Below are positions 34,036 through 43,032 of a stretch of 64,000 nt of DNA, piece after piece. Under the pieces are notes generated by a model. The model saw only the letters and a program-made list of their open reading frames with translations. It was not told where the DNA came from and made no database searches. How positions within the stretch are numbered: the first letter of the stretch is position 1; every line of letters begins with the position of its first letter. A program made the translations under genes and the position numbers. The DNA lies in assembly GCA_019694355.1 (NCBI GenBank), contig JAIBCB010000001.1, positions 835,001 to 899,000 of the forward strand, written 5' to 3'. This stretch comes from Pyrinomonadaceae bacterium (GTDB lineage Bacteria > Acidobacteriota > Blastocatellia > Pyrinomonadales > Pyrinomonadaceae).

Positions 34036-34089
34036 CGGGGCGGCAAAAGGCAGTGCCGAGCAAAGGCGCCCCGCTTTTTCGAGAAACGG
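34036..34089 (+). other. Terminator-like structured element upstream of the S41 protease gene
   Basis: CGGGGCG (34036-34042) pairs with CGCCCCG (34077-34083), followed by CTTTTTC. The 34-base loop holds an inner hairpin GGCAGTGCC and a GCAAAGGC word. It lies 60 bases before the coding start on the same strand, so it could be an attenuator or small RNA rather than the end of a gene. No riboswitch class could be assigned. Confidence 0.5.
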
Positions 34090-34150
34090 AACAAATAGAA
34101 TGCCCATTCTTGCGTGTCCGCTTGTGCTCGATGAGTGTCGTTGGCAGCCT

Positions 34151-35728
34151 ATGAGAACTCTACTCGCAGTTGGTTTTGTGCTTGGCCTCTTGACCGCAGC
34201 TTTCGGACAGATCTCGATCTTGCCGGAGAAGCCGGAGCCTTTTAAGCTGACCGAAGGTTCATCATTCTCCGCCTCCGGCAACTCGACATCACGCAAAACA
34301 CGCAGCATTTCCGCCGAGATCTACGAGGCAGAAGCCTTGATAAAGGCTAACTTCGCCGGCTCCATTCCGACCGACCCGCAGCTGACGAAAGGCGCCGCGG
34401 TCGGTGCACTTCGCAGCCTCGACCCGCACTCGAATTTCTTTGACAAACGCGAATGGCAGGACCTCCTCGATCAGGAAGACAGCGCGTACACGGGCATCGG
34501 CGCAACGATCCAAAGTTATAGCAAGGACGGCGTGTTATCGACCTACATTCTCGACGCGATCCCGGGATCTGGTGCCGCGGCATCGGGCCTGAAGTATGGT
34601 GATCGGATAATCTCGATAAACGGACGGTCTGCCGTTGGGCTTAGTACGGACGAGGTTCGGGATATGCTTCGCGGCCCGGATAGATCGACCGTCGCCCTCA
34701 AACTCGAACGCGCTGCCACGGGCCGACTCGACACGATCATCCTAAAGCGTGCGAGCATTCGACAGCCCTCGATCCCCGACTTCTACATCCTAAGGCCGGG
34801 CATCGGTTATATCGACCTTTCCGAAGGCTTTAATTTCACGACCTCGGACGAAATGGACCTCGCCCTTCGCGGGCTGAAGCGCCAAGGGATGACGTCGCTC
34901 ATTCTCGATCTGCGTGGAAATCCGGGCGGCATCGTTCAGCAAGCGGTCAAGGTGGCGGAAAAATTTCTGCCTGCGGGAACGCTGATCCTAAAGCAGCGGG
35001 GGCGTTTCACAAGCGATTCGCGTGATTGGTATTCAAAGAACACGACGCCCGAAACGATGCCGCTCGTCCTGCTTGTGGATCAGGATACTGCCTCGGCATC
35101 CGAGATCGTCGCGGGAGCATTCCAGGACAATGACCGCGCAATGATCGTCGGTACACGCACTTTCGGCAAAGGCCTCGTACAGAGCGTTATCGACCTGCCA
35201 TTCGGCACAGGCGTAACGATCACCGCCGCGAGGTATCTGACCCCATCGGGACGCTCAATTCAACGAGACTACACTCGCATCGGCCTTTACGAATACTACA
35301 AACATGTTTCACCGGCCGAAGGCATACAGAACACATTTTTCGAGGCTCGAACCGCCACAGGGCGCCGTGTTCTTGGCGGAAACGGCATCGAACCCGACAC
35401 GGTCGTGCCTGCGTCAGAGATGACGCCCTCGCAGGCCGAACTTCTTACACCACTATTCTTCTATGTGCGGGCCAGATCGATGACCTCAGGACAGCTCGAA
35501 AAGATCTCATTGAAAGAGAAACGGGCGGACTCGGTCTTCCTCGAAAGGCGGCTCAAATATGAGATCGCCGTCGCCGAGAACGGCACGGTCAAGGCCAAAC
35601 GCGTTCTGAACGAGACAGACCCGCAGGTCGATGCCGGGATCAACGCTTTGTCAGGTGCGAAAAAGCTCTATCTCGCGACTCAGAATCTGGTCCAGGACTC
35701 CGTCGCGAAGGCTAACGCGAATAAGTGA
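34151..35728 (+). CDS. S41 family C-terminal processing peptidase
   Basis: 525 residues from the ATG that starts a clean signal peptide (MRTLLAVGFVLGLLTAAFGQ); an in-frame ATG 51 bases earlier lacks this feature. A PDZ domain lies near 130-215 (IPGSGAAASGLKYGDRIISING). The protease core has DLRGNPGGIVQQAVKVAEKF, the serine in TASASEIVAGAFQD and the lysine in FGKGLVQS. Such enzymes trim or degrade envelope proteins from the C-terminus. Its last 17 bases overlap the convergent YCF48-like gene. Confidence 0.93.
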   Translation: MRTLLAVGFVLGLLTAAFGQISILPEKPEPFKLTEGSSFSASGNSTSRKTRSISAEIYEAEALIKANFAGSIPTDPQLTKGAAVGALRSLDPHSNFFDKREWQDLLDQEDSAYTGIGATIQSYSKDGVLSTYILDAIPGSGAAASGLKYGDRIISINGRSAVGLSTDEVRDMLRGPDRSTVALKLERAATGRLDTIILKRASIRQPSIPDFYILRPGIGYIDLSEGFNFTTSDEMDLALRGLKRQGMTSLILDLRGNPGGIVQQAVKVAEKFLPAGTLILKQRGRFTSDSRDWYSKNTTPETMPLVLLVDQDTASASEIVAGAFQDNDRAMIVGTRTFGKGLVQSVIDLPFGTGVTITAARYLTPSGRSIQRDYTRIGLYEYYKHVSPAEGIQNTFFEARTATGRRVLGGNGIEPDTVVPASEMTPSQAELLTPLFFYVRARSMTSGQLEKISLKEKRADSVFLERRLKYEIAVAENGTVKAKRVLNETDPQVDAGINALSGAKKLYLATQNLVQDSVAKANANK

Positions 35729-36680
35729 TCACCTGTCCGCGTTCGCCTACCGCGCAGCCGTATTTCTTCGCCATGAACAGGCCGTAAAAATCGCCTTTCA
35801 CACCGCTGTTCTCAAGCACCCAAGTTTTTCCCTTGTCATAGGTTCTGATCAGCAGGCCGCGAAATCCGACGGCAAAACCATTCTTGTCGTCCGCGAAATA
35901 GACGCGCTTCAAGGTCTCGGGAGCCGGTGACGCCACCTTTTCCCACGTTGCACCGCCATTGGTGGTCCTTATGATCGAACCGCCGCCGCCGACCGCGAAC
36001 CCGTCCGTTTCATCGCGAAAATCGACCGCGAACAATGCCCTCTCGATCCCTGTCTTCTGTATCGACCACGAACGTCCGCCGTCTTCCGTCACCATCACAA
36101 GGCCTTTATCGCCGACGATCCAACCGCGTTGCTTCCCGTCAAAATCAAGATGAAAGATCTCGGCCTTGGACGGCAGCGGGACGCGATTCCACGATTCGCC
36201 CCCATCTTCGGTCAAGAGCAAAAGCGAATCGACGATCTCATCGCGTGCGTTGACGATCGAGCCGATGATCAGCCCGCGATCTTTTCCCGCGAATCGAATG
36301 CTTGTGAATTCAGGCGTGCCTTTTGTGAAATCGCCTGCGCGGTAGATGCGTGTCTGCTTCCACGTCTCGCCGGCATCGTCCGTCTTGAACATCACCTTTC
36401 CCGCAACGAGATAACCGTTCTTCTCATTTCGAAAATAGATCTCGCTGATGGATTCGGTCGTGTTGAGCGGATACTTCTGCCAGCTCGCCCCGCCGTCCCT
36501 CGTCGAGGCCAAAAATCCGTTGTCGCCTGCGATAAAACCGCGCAGTTGAGACGTAAAATAGACCGCCACAAGATCCTCGGTCGTCCCGCTGTTCCGCACG
36601 GTCCAGGTTCCCTGTGCCGAAGCGATGCAGACGGCCGCGAAGAGAAGAAAAATTGTAAAAAAAGATCTCAAGGTACTCAT
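35712..36680 (-). CDS. Secreted YCF48/BNR-type beta-propeller protein
   Basis: 322 residues from the ATG beginning a signal peptide (FFTIFLLFAAVCIASAQG). Six or seven repeats with the pattern DGGxSW or GGATW, each followed by a strand and a GF-x-VG turn (for example TRDGGASW, TEDGGESW, TEDGGRSW, TTNGGATW), match the YCF48/photosystem-II-stability-factor-like propeller. In non-photosynthetic bacteria its role is unknown, probably an assembly or binding scaffold. It lies 95 bases downstream of the VIT-vWA gene, on the same strand. Confidence 0.88.
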   Translation of the reverse strand: MSTLRSFFTIFLLFAAVCIASAQGTWTVRNSGTTEDLVAVYFTSQLRGFIAGDNGFLASTRDGGASWQKYPLNTTESISEIYFRNEKNGYLVAGKVMFKTDDAGETWKQTRIYRAGDFTKGTPEFTSIRFAGKDRGLIIGSIVNARDEIVDSLLLLTEDGGESWNRVPLPSKAEIFHLDFDGKQRGWIVGDKGLVMVTEDGGRSWSIQKTGIERALFAVDFRDETDGFAVGGGGSIIRTTNGGATWEKVASPAPETLKRVYFADDKNGFAVGFRGLLIRTYDKGKTWVLENSGVKGDFYGLFMAKKYGCAVGERGQVITYSR

Positions 36681-36775
36681 TAGTATCTGACGCATTCCAG
36701 AAATGTTCTTTGCGGTAGGATACCGTTTGAACCGGCGAAATGCACCCCGTGAGCACCTTGAGACGTCTGCCATCG

Positions 36776-39037
36776 TTACTTCACGATCCTATAAACCTTG
36801 TCTTTCCAGACAATTACGACCTGTTCGCCAAGCGAAAGATACTTTGCGAGTTCAGGCTTCTGCGTTACAAGATCGAAGTACTCGTCCGAGCCGAACGTGA
36901 TCTTCGTTTCTGAAAGTCCGGCCTTCGGATCGAATTCGCCGTCGGTCCAAACTTCACCGAGAAGGTAGAACGTCTTTAGATCGACCTTTCGGATCGCGCG
37001 GCTAGTATCCTTTTCGTCGTCGGCGAGCGAACGCTTGTCCTTCGCCTCCTGTGCACGAACGCTGTCGGCGACGGCCTGCCGTCCGCTAACTTCCATAGCA
37101 GCGGTCGGTGCAGCATTTTTCTGCCGCGCGATCCCTGCCATCGATGAAGGCGGGACGAGGCCGGTTCCGTTTCCGCTGCCCGAACCATCCAGTTGAAAAC
37201 TGCCGTCGGTCGCAAGATACGATGTGTAAGGCGTAACTATGCCGTAACGCGTGCCAAGCTCGACGATCTCGTCGCGCAGTTCCTTGTTCTCGCCGTTATT
37301 GCGTATCTGTTCGACGAGCCAGCCGACGCGGCGATTTGCCCAAAGGCGGGCAAGAAACGTGTTCGTTTCCGTGCGTTCAGGAAAATCAAGGTTGTTGTAT
37401 GTGAACGTCTGTCTTTTACCGGCGAACGTACCCGAAAGTTTGATGACCGCATTATTCAGCGAATCATCATTCTTGTATCGGCCGATGATAGTGATCTGAT
37501 CGCCTCGGAAAAGATCCGAGATGTTACGCGGATAGACGAGATCCGCCTGCACGCTGCCCATATCAAGTTCGATGCCCGTCATCACCGGCGAATTCACTTT
37601 CGCGAAGAATTTTGAGACCTTGACCTCGATATCTTCTTTCGGCTGTATGTAGTCCGCAACACCCGAATTCTCCGCCGCGAGTTTGTCGAGCAGGCGAGTG
37701 TTAACGTCATAACCAACACCGAAGTTGAACAAATGCAGGCCCGGCACTTTGATCGCGGCCGCATTCTTAAGAATGTCATCCGCATTCTGAACGCCGACCG
37801 TCGGCAGGCCATCCGTCATGAACACCATCATCTTCGGACGGTTCGATGAGTCGAACTGCCGCAAACCCGCACGCAGAGCATCGTTGATATTCGTGCCGCC
37901 CGAGGGACGCAGAGCTTCGACGAACGCAAGGCCGCGTTTTTTGCCCGCATCATCCGCCTTTATTAACCCTTTCTCCATCAAATGCTCTTCACCGGCAAAG
38001 TTGATGACATTGAATCGGTCGCCCGGACGTAAGCCTCGTATCCCGAAAAGCAGCCCGGCCCGAGCCTTGTCCATCTTCCCTTCGTCGGCCATCGAACCTG
38101 ACGTGTCGATCACAAAAACGATGTCTTTGCTAGCGATCTCGCTCTCGCGGATGTCGGCCTTCGGCGAAAGCTGGAGCATAAAATAGCCGTCCTTTCCGGT
38201 CTCGCGATAGGTGATCAGCGAGAGGCCGAAATCATCGTCGGAAACGGTGTAGAAAAGCTCAAGATCCTTGTTGTTTCCGCTTGTCTCGAAAGTGGCCTTC
38301 GCAGAACGTTCGGTGATCGTCTTGATATCGATCGAGTGCGATGGCGAGTAGATATTTCGTATCGAATTCCTCGCTTCGATCTCGATCGTCCCGGAGATCG
38401 TGCCGAACTGCTGATCCGGCATTTCTCGACGAACACCCGACGGCGGCACAGGGCGATCGATCATGATCGGTCCCTGGCGCCAGAGATTGTGGCCCGTGCC
38501 GAGCGGATACCGATAAGCGACCGTTCCCGAATCCGCCTTGAGAACCTGCGTGTATGTGAGTTCGAGTTTCTTGTCGGAATTCGGTGGTATCGGAAAGATC
38601 GACGCCTGAAGCAGATTCTGCCCGGCGTATTCGAGCAGGCCCGGATCACGCTGCCGCCTGACGATCGAATCGTAGATCTGCCGTGCCTGTTCACGCGTGC
38701 GAACCTCACCGACAAGCTTCTTGCCGTTTTCCCAGATCGCGAATTCCGAGATCGACGCGCCTTCCGGTATCGGGAAAAAGTATGTGCCTTCGAGCGTGTA
38801 CGGCGTGTCGTTGCGAAAGACCTGTTCGACGTGCGTCGTTGCGACCTGATTCGCGATCTTCGTGTCGAGCTTGATCGACTTGACAGGCAACGCGTTCGGC
38901 AGCGGCTGAGGCCGCGGTATCGGCCTGCAAGGCCTTACGTCACAGACAATGGGAACGATAACTCCCTGAGCCCTCGTCACGATCCCTCCAAAGAGAAAGA
39001 TCAGCGTTAAGGGAAATGCGATTGCTAAGAACTTCAT
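36776..39037 (-). CDS. Secreted VIT and von Willebrand factor A domain protein
   Basis: 753 residues. A signal peptide (about 1-24) and a proline-rich stretch precede a VIT domain near 50-180 (VEQVFRNDTPYTLEGTYFFPIPEGASISEF, shortened here to its key part TYFFPIPEGA). A vWA domain starts near 305 with a full MIDAS, DTSGSM, and later MTDGLPT. The remaining 250 residues resemble the C-terminus of inter-alpha-trypsin-inhibitor heavy chains. Such proteins bind other proteins at the cell surface in a metal-dependent way. No sortase signal or membrane anchor is obvious at the end. Confidence 0.9.
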   Translation of the reverse strand: MKFLAIAFPLTLIFLFGGIVTRAQGVIVPIVCDVRPCRPIPRPQPLPNALPVKSIKLDTKIANQVATTHVEQVFRNDTPYTLEGTYFFPIPEGASISEFAIWENGKKLVGEVRTREQARQIYDSIVRRQRDPGLLEYAGQNLLQASIFPIPPNSDKKLELTYTQVLKADSGTVAYRYPLGTGHNLWRQGPIMIDRPVPPSGVRREMPDQQFGTISGTIEIEARNSIRNIYSPSHSIDIKTITERSAKATFETSGNNKDLELFYTVSDDDFGLSLITYRETGKDGYFMLQLSPKADIRESEIASKDIVFVIDTSGSMADEGKMDKARAGLLFGIRGLRPGDRFNVINFAGEEHLMEKGLIKADDAGKKRGLAFVEALRPSGGTNINDALRAGLRQFDSSNRPKMMVFMTDGLPTVGVQNADDILKNAAAIKVPGLHLFNFGVGYDVNTRLLDKLAAENSGVADYIQPKEDIEVKVSKFFAKVNSPVMTGIELDMGSVQADLVYPRNISDLFRGDQITIIGRYKNDDSLNNAVIKLSGTFAGKRQTFTYNNLDFPERTETNTFLARLWANRRVGWLVEQIRNNGENKELRDEIVELGTRYGIVTPYTSYLATDGSFQLDGSGSGNGTGLVPPSSMAGIARQKNAAPTAAMEVSGRQAVADSVRAQEAKDKRSLADDEKDTSRAIRKVDLKTFYLLGEVWTDGEFDPKAGLSETKITFGSDEYFDLVTQKPELAKYLSLGEQVVIVWKDKVYRIVK

Positions 39038-39163
39038 AAACTTTTTCTACCGTCGTGCGGTCTCCTACTTAGTATTTTCTCGACGATAGAACGTTGTCTT
39101 GACGCCCAACTTGCAGGAAATAGTGATCTGCGGCCAGTTCTGCCCGCTCACCTTCATTATCGT

Positions 39164-39262
39164 AGCGAACAACTTCGGCCGCTTGAAGCACAAACCGCAC
39201 GGAACGTATCAAACCGCACAAAACGAACAAAACGAACAAAACGCACAAAATGCACGTTCGGC
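39164..39262. repeat. Dispersed CACAAA-type repeat, copy 2
   Basis: The stretch 39183-39223 matches 1249-1289 with two differences in 41 bases. It continues in a short tandem of AACGAACAAA-type words up to AATGCAC. It lies in the 288-base gap between the VIT-vWA gene and the coiled-coil gene, which otherwise shows no gene; a second word repeat (CTTCTGACTTCTAACTTCTT) ends near 39285. Confidence 0.75.
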
Positions 39263-39325
39263 CTTCTGACTTCTAACTTCTTACTTTTCCCTTATTTCGG
39301 ACCGGATGTGTAGGTAATTGCGGGG

Positions 39326-40039
39326 TTATTGCGGCCTAGTGGGAGTTTCGGGGTCGAGGCTGTCGTCGATATCCTTCTCGATCTTGGCGCGCAGTCTTTC
39401 AACAAGCTGTTCACTGCGTTCGAGGCCGGCTTCAACGCGCGCCTTGGCGGACTGGATCTCGGCAAGGAGATTCTGCTGACGAGTCTGTTCGGCCGCCAAA
39501 GACTGGGCTTTTGCTTCGCGAACCTCCTCAGGTTTCATCGAACCGCCCATTTGCGTCGTTACGCGATTGATCATTTCCGGCCGCATCTCATACGCAAGCT
39601 GATCGAGCTTTGTCTGGACAGCAGCTTCCTTCTCCATCAGCTCAAAAACCTGTTTGCGAAGGTTCTCGCTTCTCTGCTCGGCACGCGTCAGGATGTCGAG
39701 ATTCATCAGCAGCCGCTTCTGCTGTTCATCGTATCTATCGGAACGCGAACTCTCGAGGGCTTTGATCCTGGCAAGAAGAGCTTCTGTCGAAGGCGAACTC
39801 GTTTGCGGAGGCTGCTCGGATGTGTTTGCATCCGGTGTTTGTTCGACATCTTGCGGAGTAACGAGCGGCCGGCCGGGCTCCTGCCCGATAATTTGGTCGG
39901 TGGTGACCTGAATGGGCACGGGCGTCGGCGTCGGCCGCGGAACTTGTCGCGGGCTGCGGGTCGGCCGCTGAGCAGCGACGACGCCCGCAAATGCAGCGAT
40001 AATAACGACCAATGTCAACAAGCTGATCCTACCGTTCAT
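39326..40039 (-). CDS. Secreted or periplasmic coiled-coil protein
   Basis: 237 residues from the ATG that begins a signal peptide (LLTLVVIIAAFAGVVAAQ); the upstream extension is rejected for lack of one. A proline- and threonine-rich region (about 24-80) precedes a long heptad coiled coil (about 85-235) with repeated EQQKRLLMN and LVERLRAKIEKD type segments. No known family. Its start overlaps the end of the small gene upstream by 11 bases. Confidence 0.65.
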   Translation of the reverse strand: MNGRISLLTLVVIIAAFAGVVAAQRPTRSPRQVPRPTPTPVPIQVTTDQIIGQEPGRPLVTPQDVEQTPDANTSEQPPQTSSPSTEALLARIKALESSRSDRYDEQQKRLLMNLDILTRAEQRSENLRKQVFELMEKEAAVQTKLDQLAYEMRPEMINRVTTQMGGSMKPEEVREAKAQSLAAEQTRQQNLLAEIQSAKARVEAGLERSEQLVERLRAKIEKDIDDSLDPETPTRPQ

Positions 40040-40307
40040 TGTTCTTCTCTCTTGGTTCTTTGTCCGCAATAAAATCACCGCGAAACAGCTCGATGCCATT
40101 CTTTGCCAATCCGACGATCGGGATCGCGTCGATACCCGAATTGATCAGCCCCTTAACGACGCCCTTTCGTTTGATGTCTGAACCGACCAGAACGACGACG
40201 ACCGCAGTGCCGCCGAACGGAAGCATCTTGGCAGCGCGTTTAACGACCTGCCAACCGCCGGCGCGCAGAAGTTTCCGTTTTATCGATCGCTCCATTTTCA
40301 AGGTCAT
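40029..40307 (-). CDS. Small conserved hypothetical protein
   Basis: 92 residues from the ATG; a second ATG 12 bases further in is possible. The N-terminus is very basic (RSIKRKLLRAGGWQVVKRAAK). It is followed by a hydrophobic segment (GTAVVVVLVGSD) and a KGLINSGIDAIPIVGLAKNG segment, then a charged end. This looks like a small membrane-associated protein. The C-terminus overlaps the next gene by 11 bases, which supports coupled expression. No known function. Confidence 0.5.
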   Translation of the reverse strand: MTLKMERSIKRKLLRAGGWQVVKRAAKMLPFGGTAVVVVLVGSDIKRKGVVKGLINSGIDAIPIVGLAKNGIELFRGDFIADKEPREKNNER

Positions 40308-40396
40308 CTTATCGCTCGTCAATAAACTTGCAAAGCTCAGATGACAAAAGCATACTCGACTTTGCACGAAAACTCCTTCAAAAAGGTTGCAAAAGT

Positions 40397-41317
40397 ATGT
40401 CGTTGAAGATCGACCACCTTTCCAAACGTTTTGGACATAATACCTGGGCATTGCGAGATGTCGATCTCGAGATCGAGGACGGCGAGACGTTCGGGATACT
40501 CGGTGAAAGCCACGCCGGCAAATCGACGCTCCTCAAATTGATCGCCGGAATAGAGAAACCGACGACCGGCGAGGCCCACGCTGGATCGACGCCGAATTTT
40601 CGCTTCGTCAGCGGCTCTGAACCAGCACGCAAAGGCTTTTTTAGCCGTGCTACTGAGGCGCCGAGCAAAACCCTTGTGCAGGACGCTCTTGCCGCCGGAA
40701 ACGGTTCTATCGCATTCGATGACTGCTTTCAGCATCTTGACGGCTTTGAGAAACGGAAGGCCTTTGACGCAATTCGGAATGCCGCAGATCGGACCATCCT
40801 GATCGCATCGTGCGATTTTCAGGACCTAGCTGAATGCTGCGATCGGATCGCAATTCTTGTCGGCGGCTATCTCGCGCAGGTCGGAACTCCGAACGAGATA
40901 TATCAGAAACCTGCAAATTCCGGAGCTGCGTTTGCGACCGGCGAACTCAATCGGTTCGACGCAAGACGCCTGACATCGACGGATGCGGGGATTCCTGAAT
41001 TCTATACCGTTGTCGGCGGGCATCGCTTGTTCGCTCAACCGACAGCAAAGGCCGGGCTTGGCCCGCTAAATCAAACGATAAACCTCGCGATACGGCCGGA
41101 GCACATTTCGATCACAACGGGAGCCTCATTCCCGGAAGACAATCTCCTGAAAGCGATCGTCCGCGACATCAGGTTTCTCGGCCCTTCGACACGAGTGATG
41201 CTCGATGCCGATGGCCTTGAGCTAAGCGCGTCGGTGCCGAGGGTCGTCGGGCTTGAGGTCGGCGAAGAGTGCATGATCGCTCTCCCGCCGCCCCGTGTCC
41301 ACGTTTTTAAGTCTTAG
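40397..41317 (+). CDS. Degenerate ABC transporter ATP-binding protein with TOBE-like C-terminus
   Basis: 306 residues from the ATG beginning MSLKIDHLSK. Walker A is intact (GESHAGKST, about 39-47). The usual Q-loop/helical region is shortened and no LSGGQ signature is present; the sequence goes straight to IAFDDCFQHLD, a Walker B in which the catalytic Glu is Asp. An H-loop-like position near SCDFQD lacks the histidine. The last 110 residues resemble the TOBE region of MalK/PotA/CysA proteins (LAIRPEHISI). No permease or binding protein is adjacent. It probably binds ATP, but hydrolysis is doubtful. Confidence 0.75.
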   Translation: MSLKIDHLSKRFGHNTWALRDVDLEIEDGETFGILGESHAGKSTLLKLIAGIEKPTTGEAHAGSTPNFRFVSGSEPARKGFFSRATEAPSKTLVQDALAAGNGSIAFDDCFQHLDGFEKRKAFDAIRNAADRTILIASCDFQDLAECCDRIAILVGGYLAQVGTPNEIYQKPANSGAAFATGELNRFDARRLTSTDAGIPEFYTVVGGHRLFAQPTAKAGLGPLNQTINLAIRPEHISITTGASFPEDNLLKAIVRDIRFLGPSTRVMLDADGLELSASVPRVVGLEVGEECMIALPPPRVHVFKS

Positions 41318-42858
41318 CTGCGAAGGGTCAGAACGATCAGAACGCGCCGATTCTTTGCACGATTCTTGACCGTCGTATTCGGTGCGATCGGAAGCGAAGC
41401 GCCCAAACCTTTTGCCGACAATCTGGAATCAGCCACGCCTGCCGAAGAGAATCTTGATGATATTGCCCTCGCTCGTCCATCCGTAACCGCCTGGATCGTT
41501 TCCGGCTTGCCAGAATTATCCGTATGCGATTCGATCGCGATATCGTACGCAGTATTGTCGGCAAACAAGGCAGCGAGTGCCTCAAGCTTTTGAGTTCCCT
41601 TCAACGAAAAGTCCGTCGAACGCGAATTTGCCCAGTAGTTTTCGGGCAACGTGATCTCAATTCCACGCTGAGTCTGCGAAACAGCACCAAACGATCGCAG
41701 CACCTGGATCAAGGCTGGTTCTGCGGCCTTGATCTGTGCCATTCGCTGGTCATCGGCGCGCTGTTCTTCGAGTTTCGACTTCTCTGATTGAAGGGCCGCA
41801 AGCTGACGTTTTGCCGTCTCTGCTTCGATCTTTGTGCGTGTGAGTTCTTCGCGCAGTTTTGCATTCTCGTCGCGTAGATCACGCACTAAATTTGACGAAT
41901 TTTGCACGTCGCGTTCCGAAAGCTCGCGGTTCCGAGTTTCGCGTTCAAGCTCGGCCTTCAGATCGGCGATCTCAGCCTGAGCGTCCGAATACTTCCGCTC
42001 GGCCTGACGTATCTCTGCGTCGGAACGCGACCTTTCATTTCGTTGCTCGCGAGCCTGCTTTCGGACACCGGCGGTCTCCTCTGCTTTAACGGCGGCGGAG
42101 ATCGCCTTTCGTGCGGTTATATCGACGTCCTCTTCGCGGCGTCCCGCACGCCAACCGGCTTCCGCATTTGCAAGCAAGGTCGTTGCCTCAGCGAGTTCCT
42201 GCGTAGCATCGCGTTCGGCACCGGCAAACTTCGCAAGAGCGACCGCCTGTCTTCCCTGCAAGATCGTCGAAGGCATTTTCGAATAATCGAGCTCGGCGAT
42301 CTCAGGTGTACGCGAGTCGCGGAAATAGTCGCTTGAATTTCCAAAATACTGCGCCGTTGAAACCGTTCCGATCGTCTTGCCGCTCACAGAATACGGATTC
42401 AAATTCTCGAGCATCACCTGCTGGCTCGGACGCCGAACAAGGAAGTGCGGCTCTGCGGTAATGATCAACGCAAACGTCTGGAGCGGCGTCGTCACCGAGA
42501 TCTTGGAGTCAAATTCGAAGAAGCCGCGTCGCTTGATCTCGCCTAGATTATCGGCACGGCCGTCGGGCGAGATCGCCCAAAGCACATACGTCGCGTAGCC
42601 TGCACCAAGCTCAAAAGGCCGAGGCATTTTCGATACACTAAGCTCGATCTCGGTGCCGTTACGCTTCGTGCGTCTGATCCGTGCCTCACCTTTCATTCGC
42701 GGAAAGCGCGTTGTCCCGCGAAAATTGACCATCACGACCTCGTCAAGCGGATACGTGATCGCCGTCGTGTGTCGTGCGACATCAAGCTGAGCGAACGCCG
42801 CCGTCGCAAAGGTTGAAATAACAAAAAGAGCGACCGTAAGGTTGAATAGCTTCTTCAT
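41314..42858 (-). CDS. OmpA-family outer-membrane or peptidoglycan-associated protein
   Basis: 514 residues. A signal peptide (about 1-23) is followed by an N-terminal beta-rich region of about 160 residues, then a long coiled coil (about 215-385, with alanine-rich start). An OmpA-type peptidoglycan-binding domain lies at about 400-514: LKGTQKLEALAALF, SHTDNSG, DGRARAISS, GLGASLPIAPN, and NRRVLIVL. It would link outer envelope and cell wall. Its stop overlaps the convergent ABC gene by four bases. Confidence 0.9.
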   Translation of the reverse strand: MKKLFNLTVALFVISTFATAAFAQLDVARHTTAITYPLDEVVMVNFRGTTRFPRMKGEARIRRTKRNGTEIELSVSKMPRPFELGAGYATYVLWAISPDGRADNLGEIKRRGFFEFDSKISVTTPLQTFALIITAEPHFLVRRPSQQVMLENLNPYSVSGKTIGTVSTAQYFGNSSDYFRDSRTPEIAELDYSKMPSTILQGRQAVALAKFAGAERDATQELAEATTLLANAEAGWRAGRREEDVDITARKAISAAVKAEETAGVRKQAREQRNERSRSDAEIRQAERKYSDAQAEIADLKAELERETRNRELSERDVQNSSNLVRDLRDENAKLREELTRTKIEAETAKRQLAALQSEKSKLEEQRADDQRMAQIKAAEPALIQVLRSFGAVSQTQRGIEITLPENYWANSRSTDFSLKGTQKLEALAALFADNTAYDIAIESHTDNSGKPETIQAVTDGRARAISSRFSSAGVADSRLSAKGLGASLPIAPNTTVKNRAKNRRVLIVLTLRS

Positions 42859-42954
42859 AATGATTTTTGTCTTTTTTGACGGAAGATCGGGGCTTCCACA
42901 AGCGCGTTATTTGAAAAGATGACACATTGCGTGTTCGAGTTGCAAACAAAGGGC

Positions 42955-42985
42955 TTGGACACCTATGCGGAATCTAAAGTATATT
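42955..42985 (+). promoter_or_regulatory. Promoter of the MsbA-type exporter gene
   Basis: A -35 TTGGAC (42955-42960) and -10 TATATT (42980-42985), 19 bases apart. The start would be about 40 bases before the coding ATG. A dyad-like TGTT-N9-AACA with TTGCAA lies just upstream (42932-42948). Confidence 0.45.
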
Positions 42986-43032
42986 CAAGAGTTTGCTGGT
43001 GCAGAATGTTCGCAAGCCGGTCGGCTTTTGCA

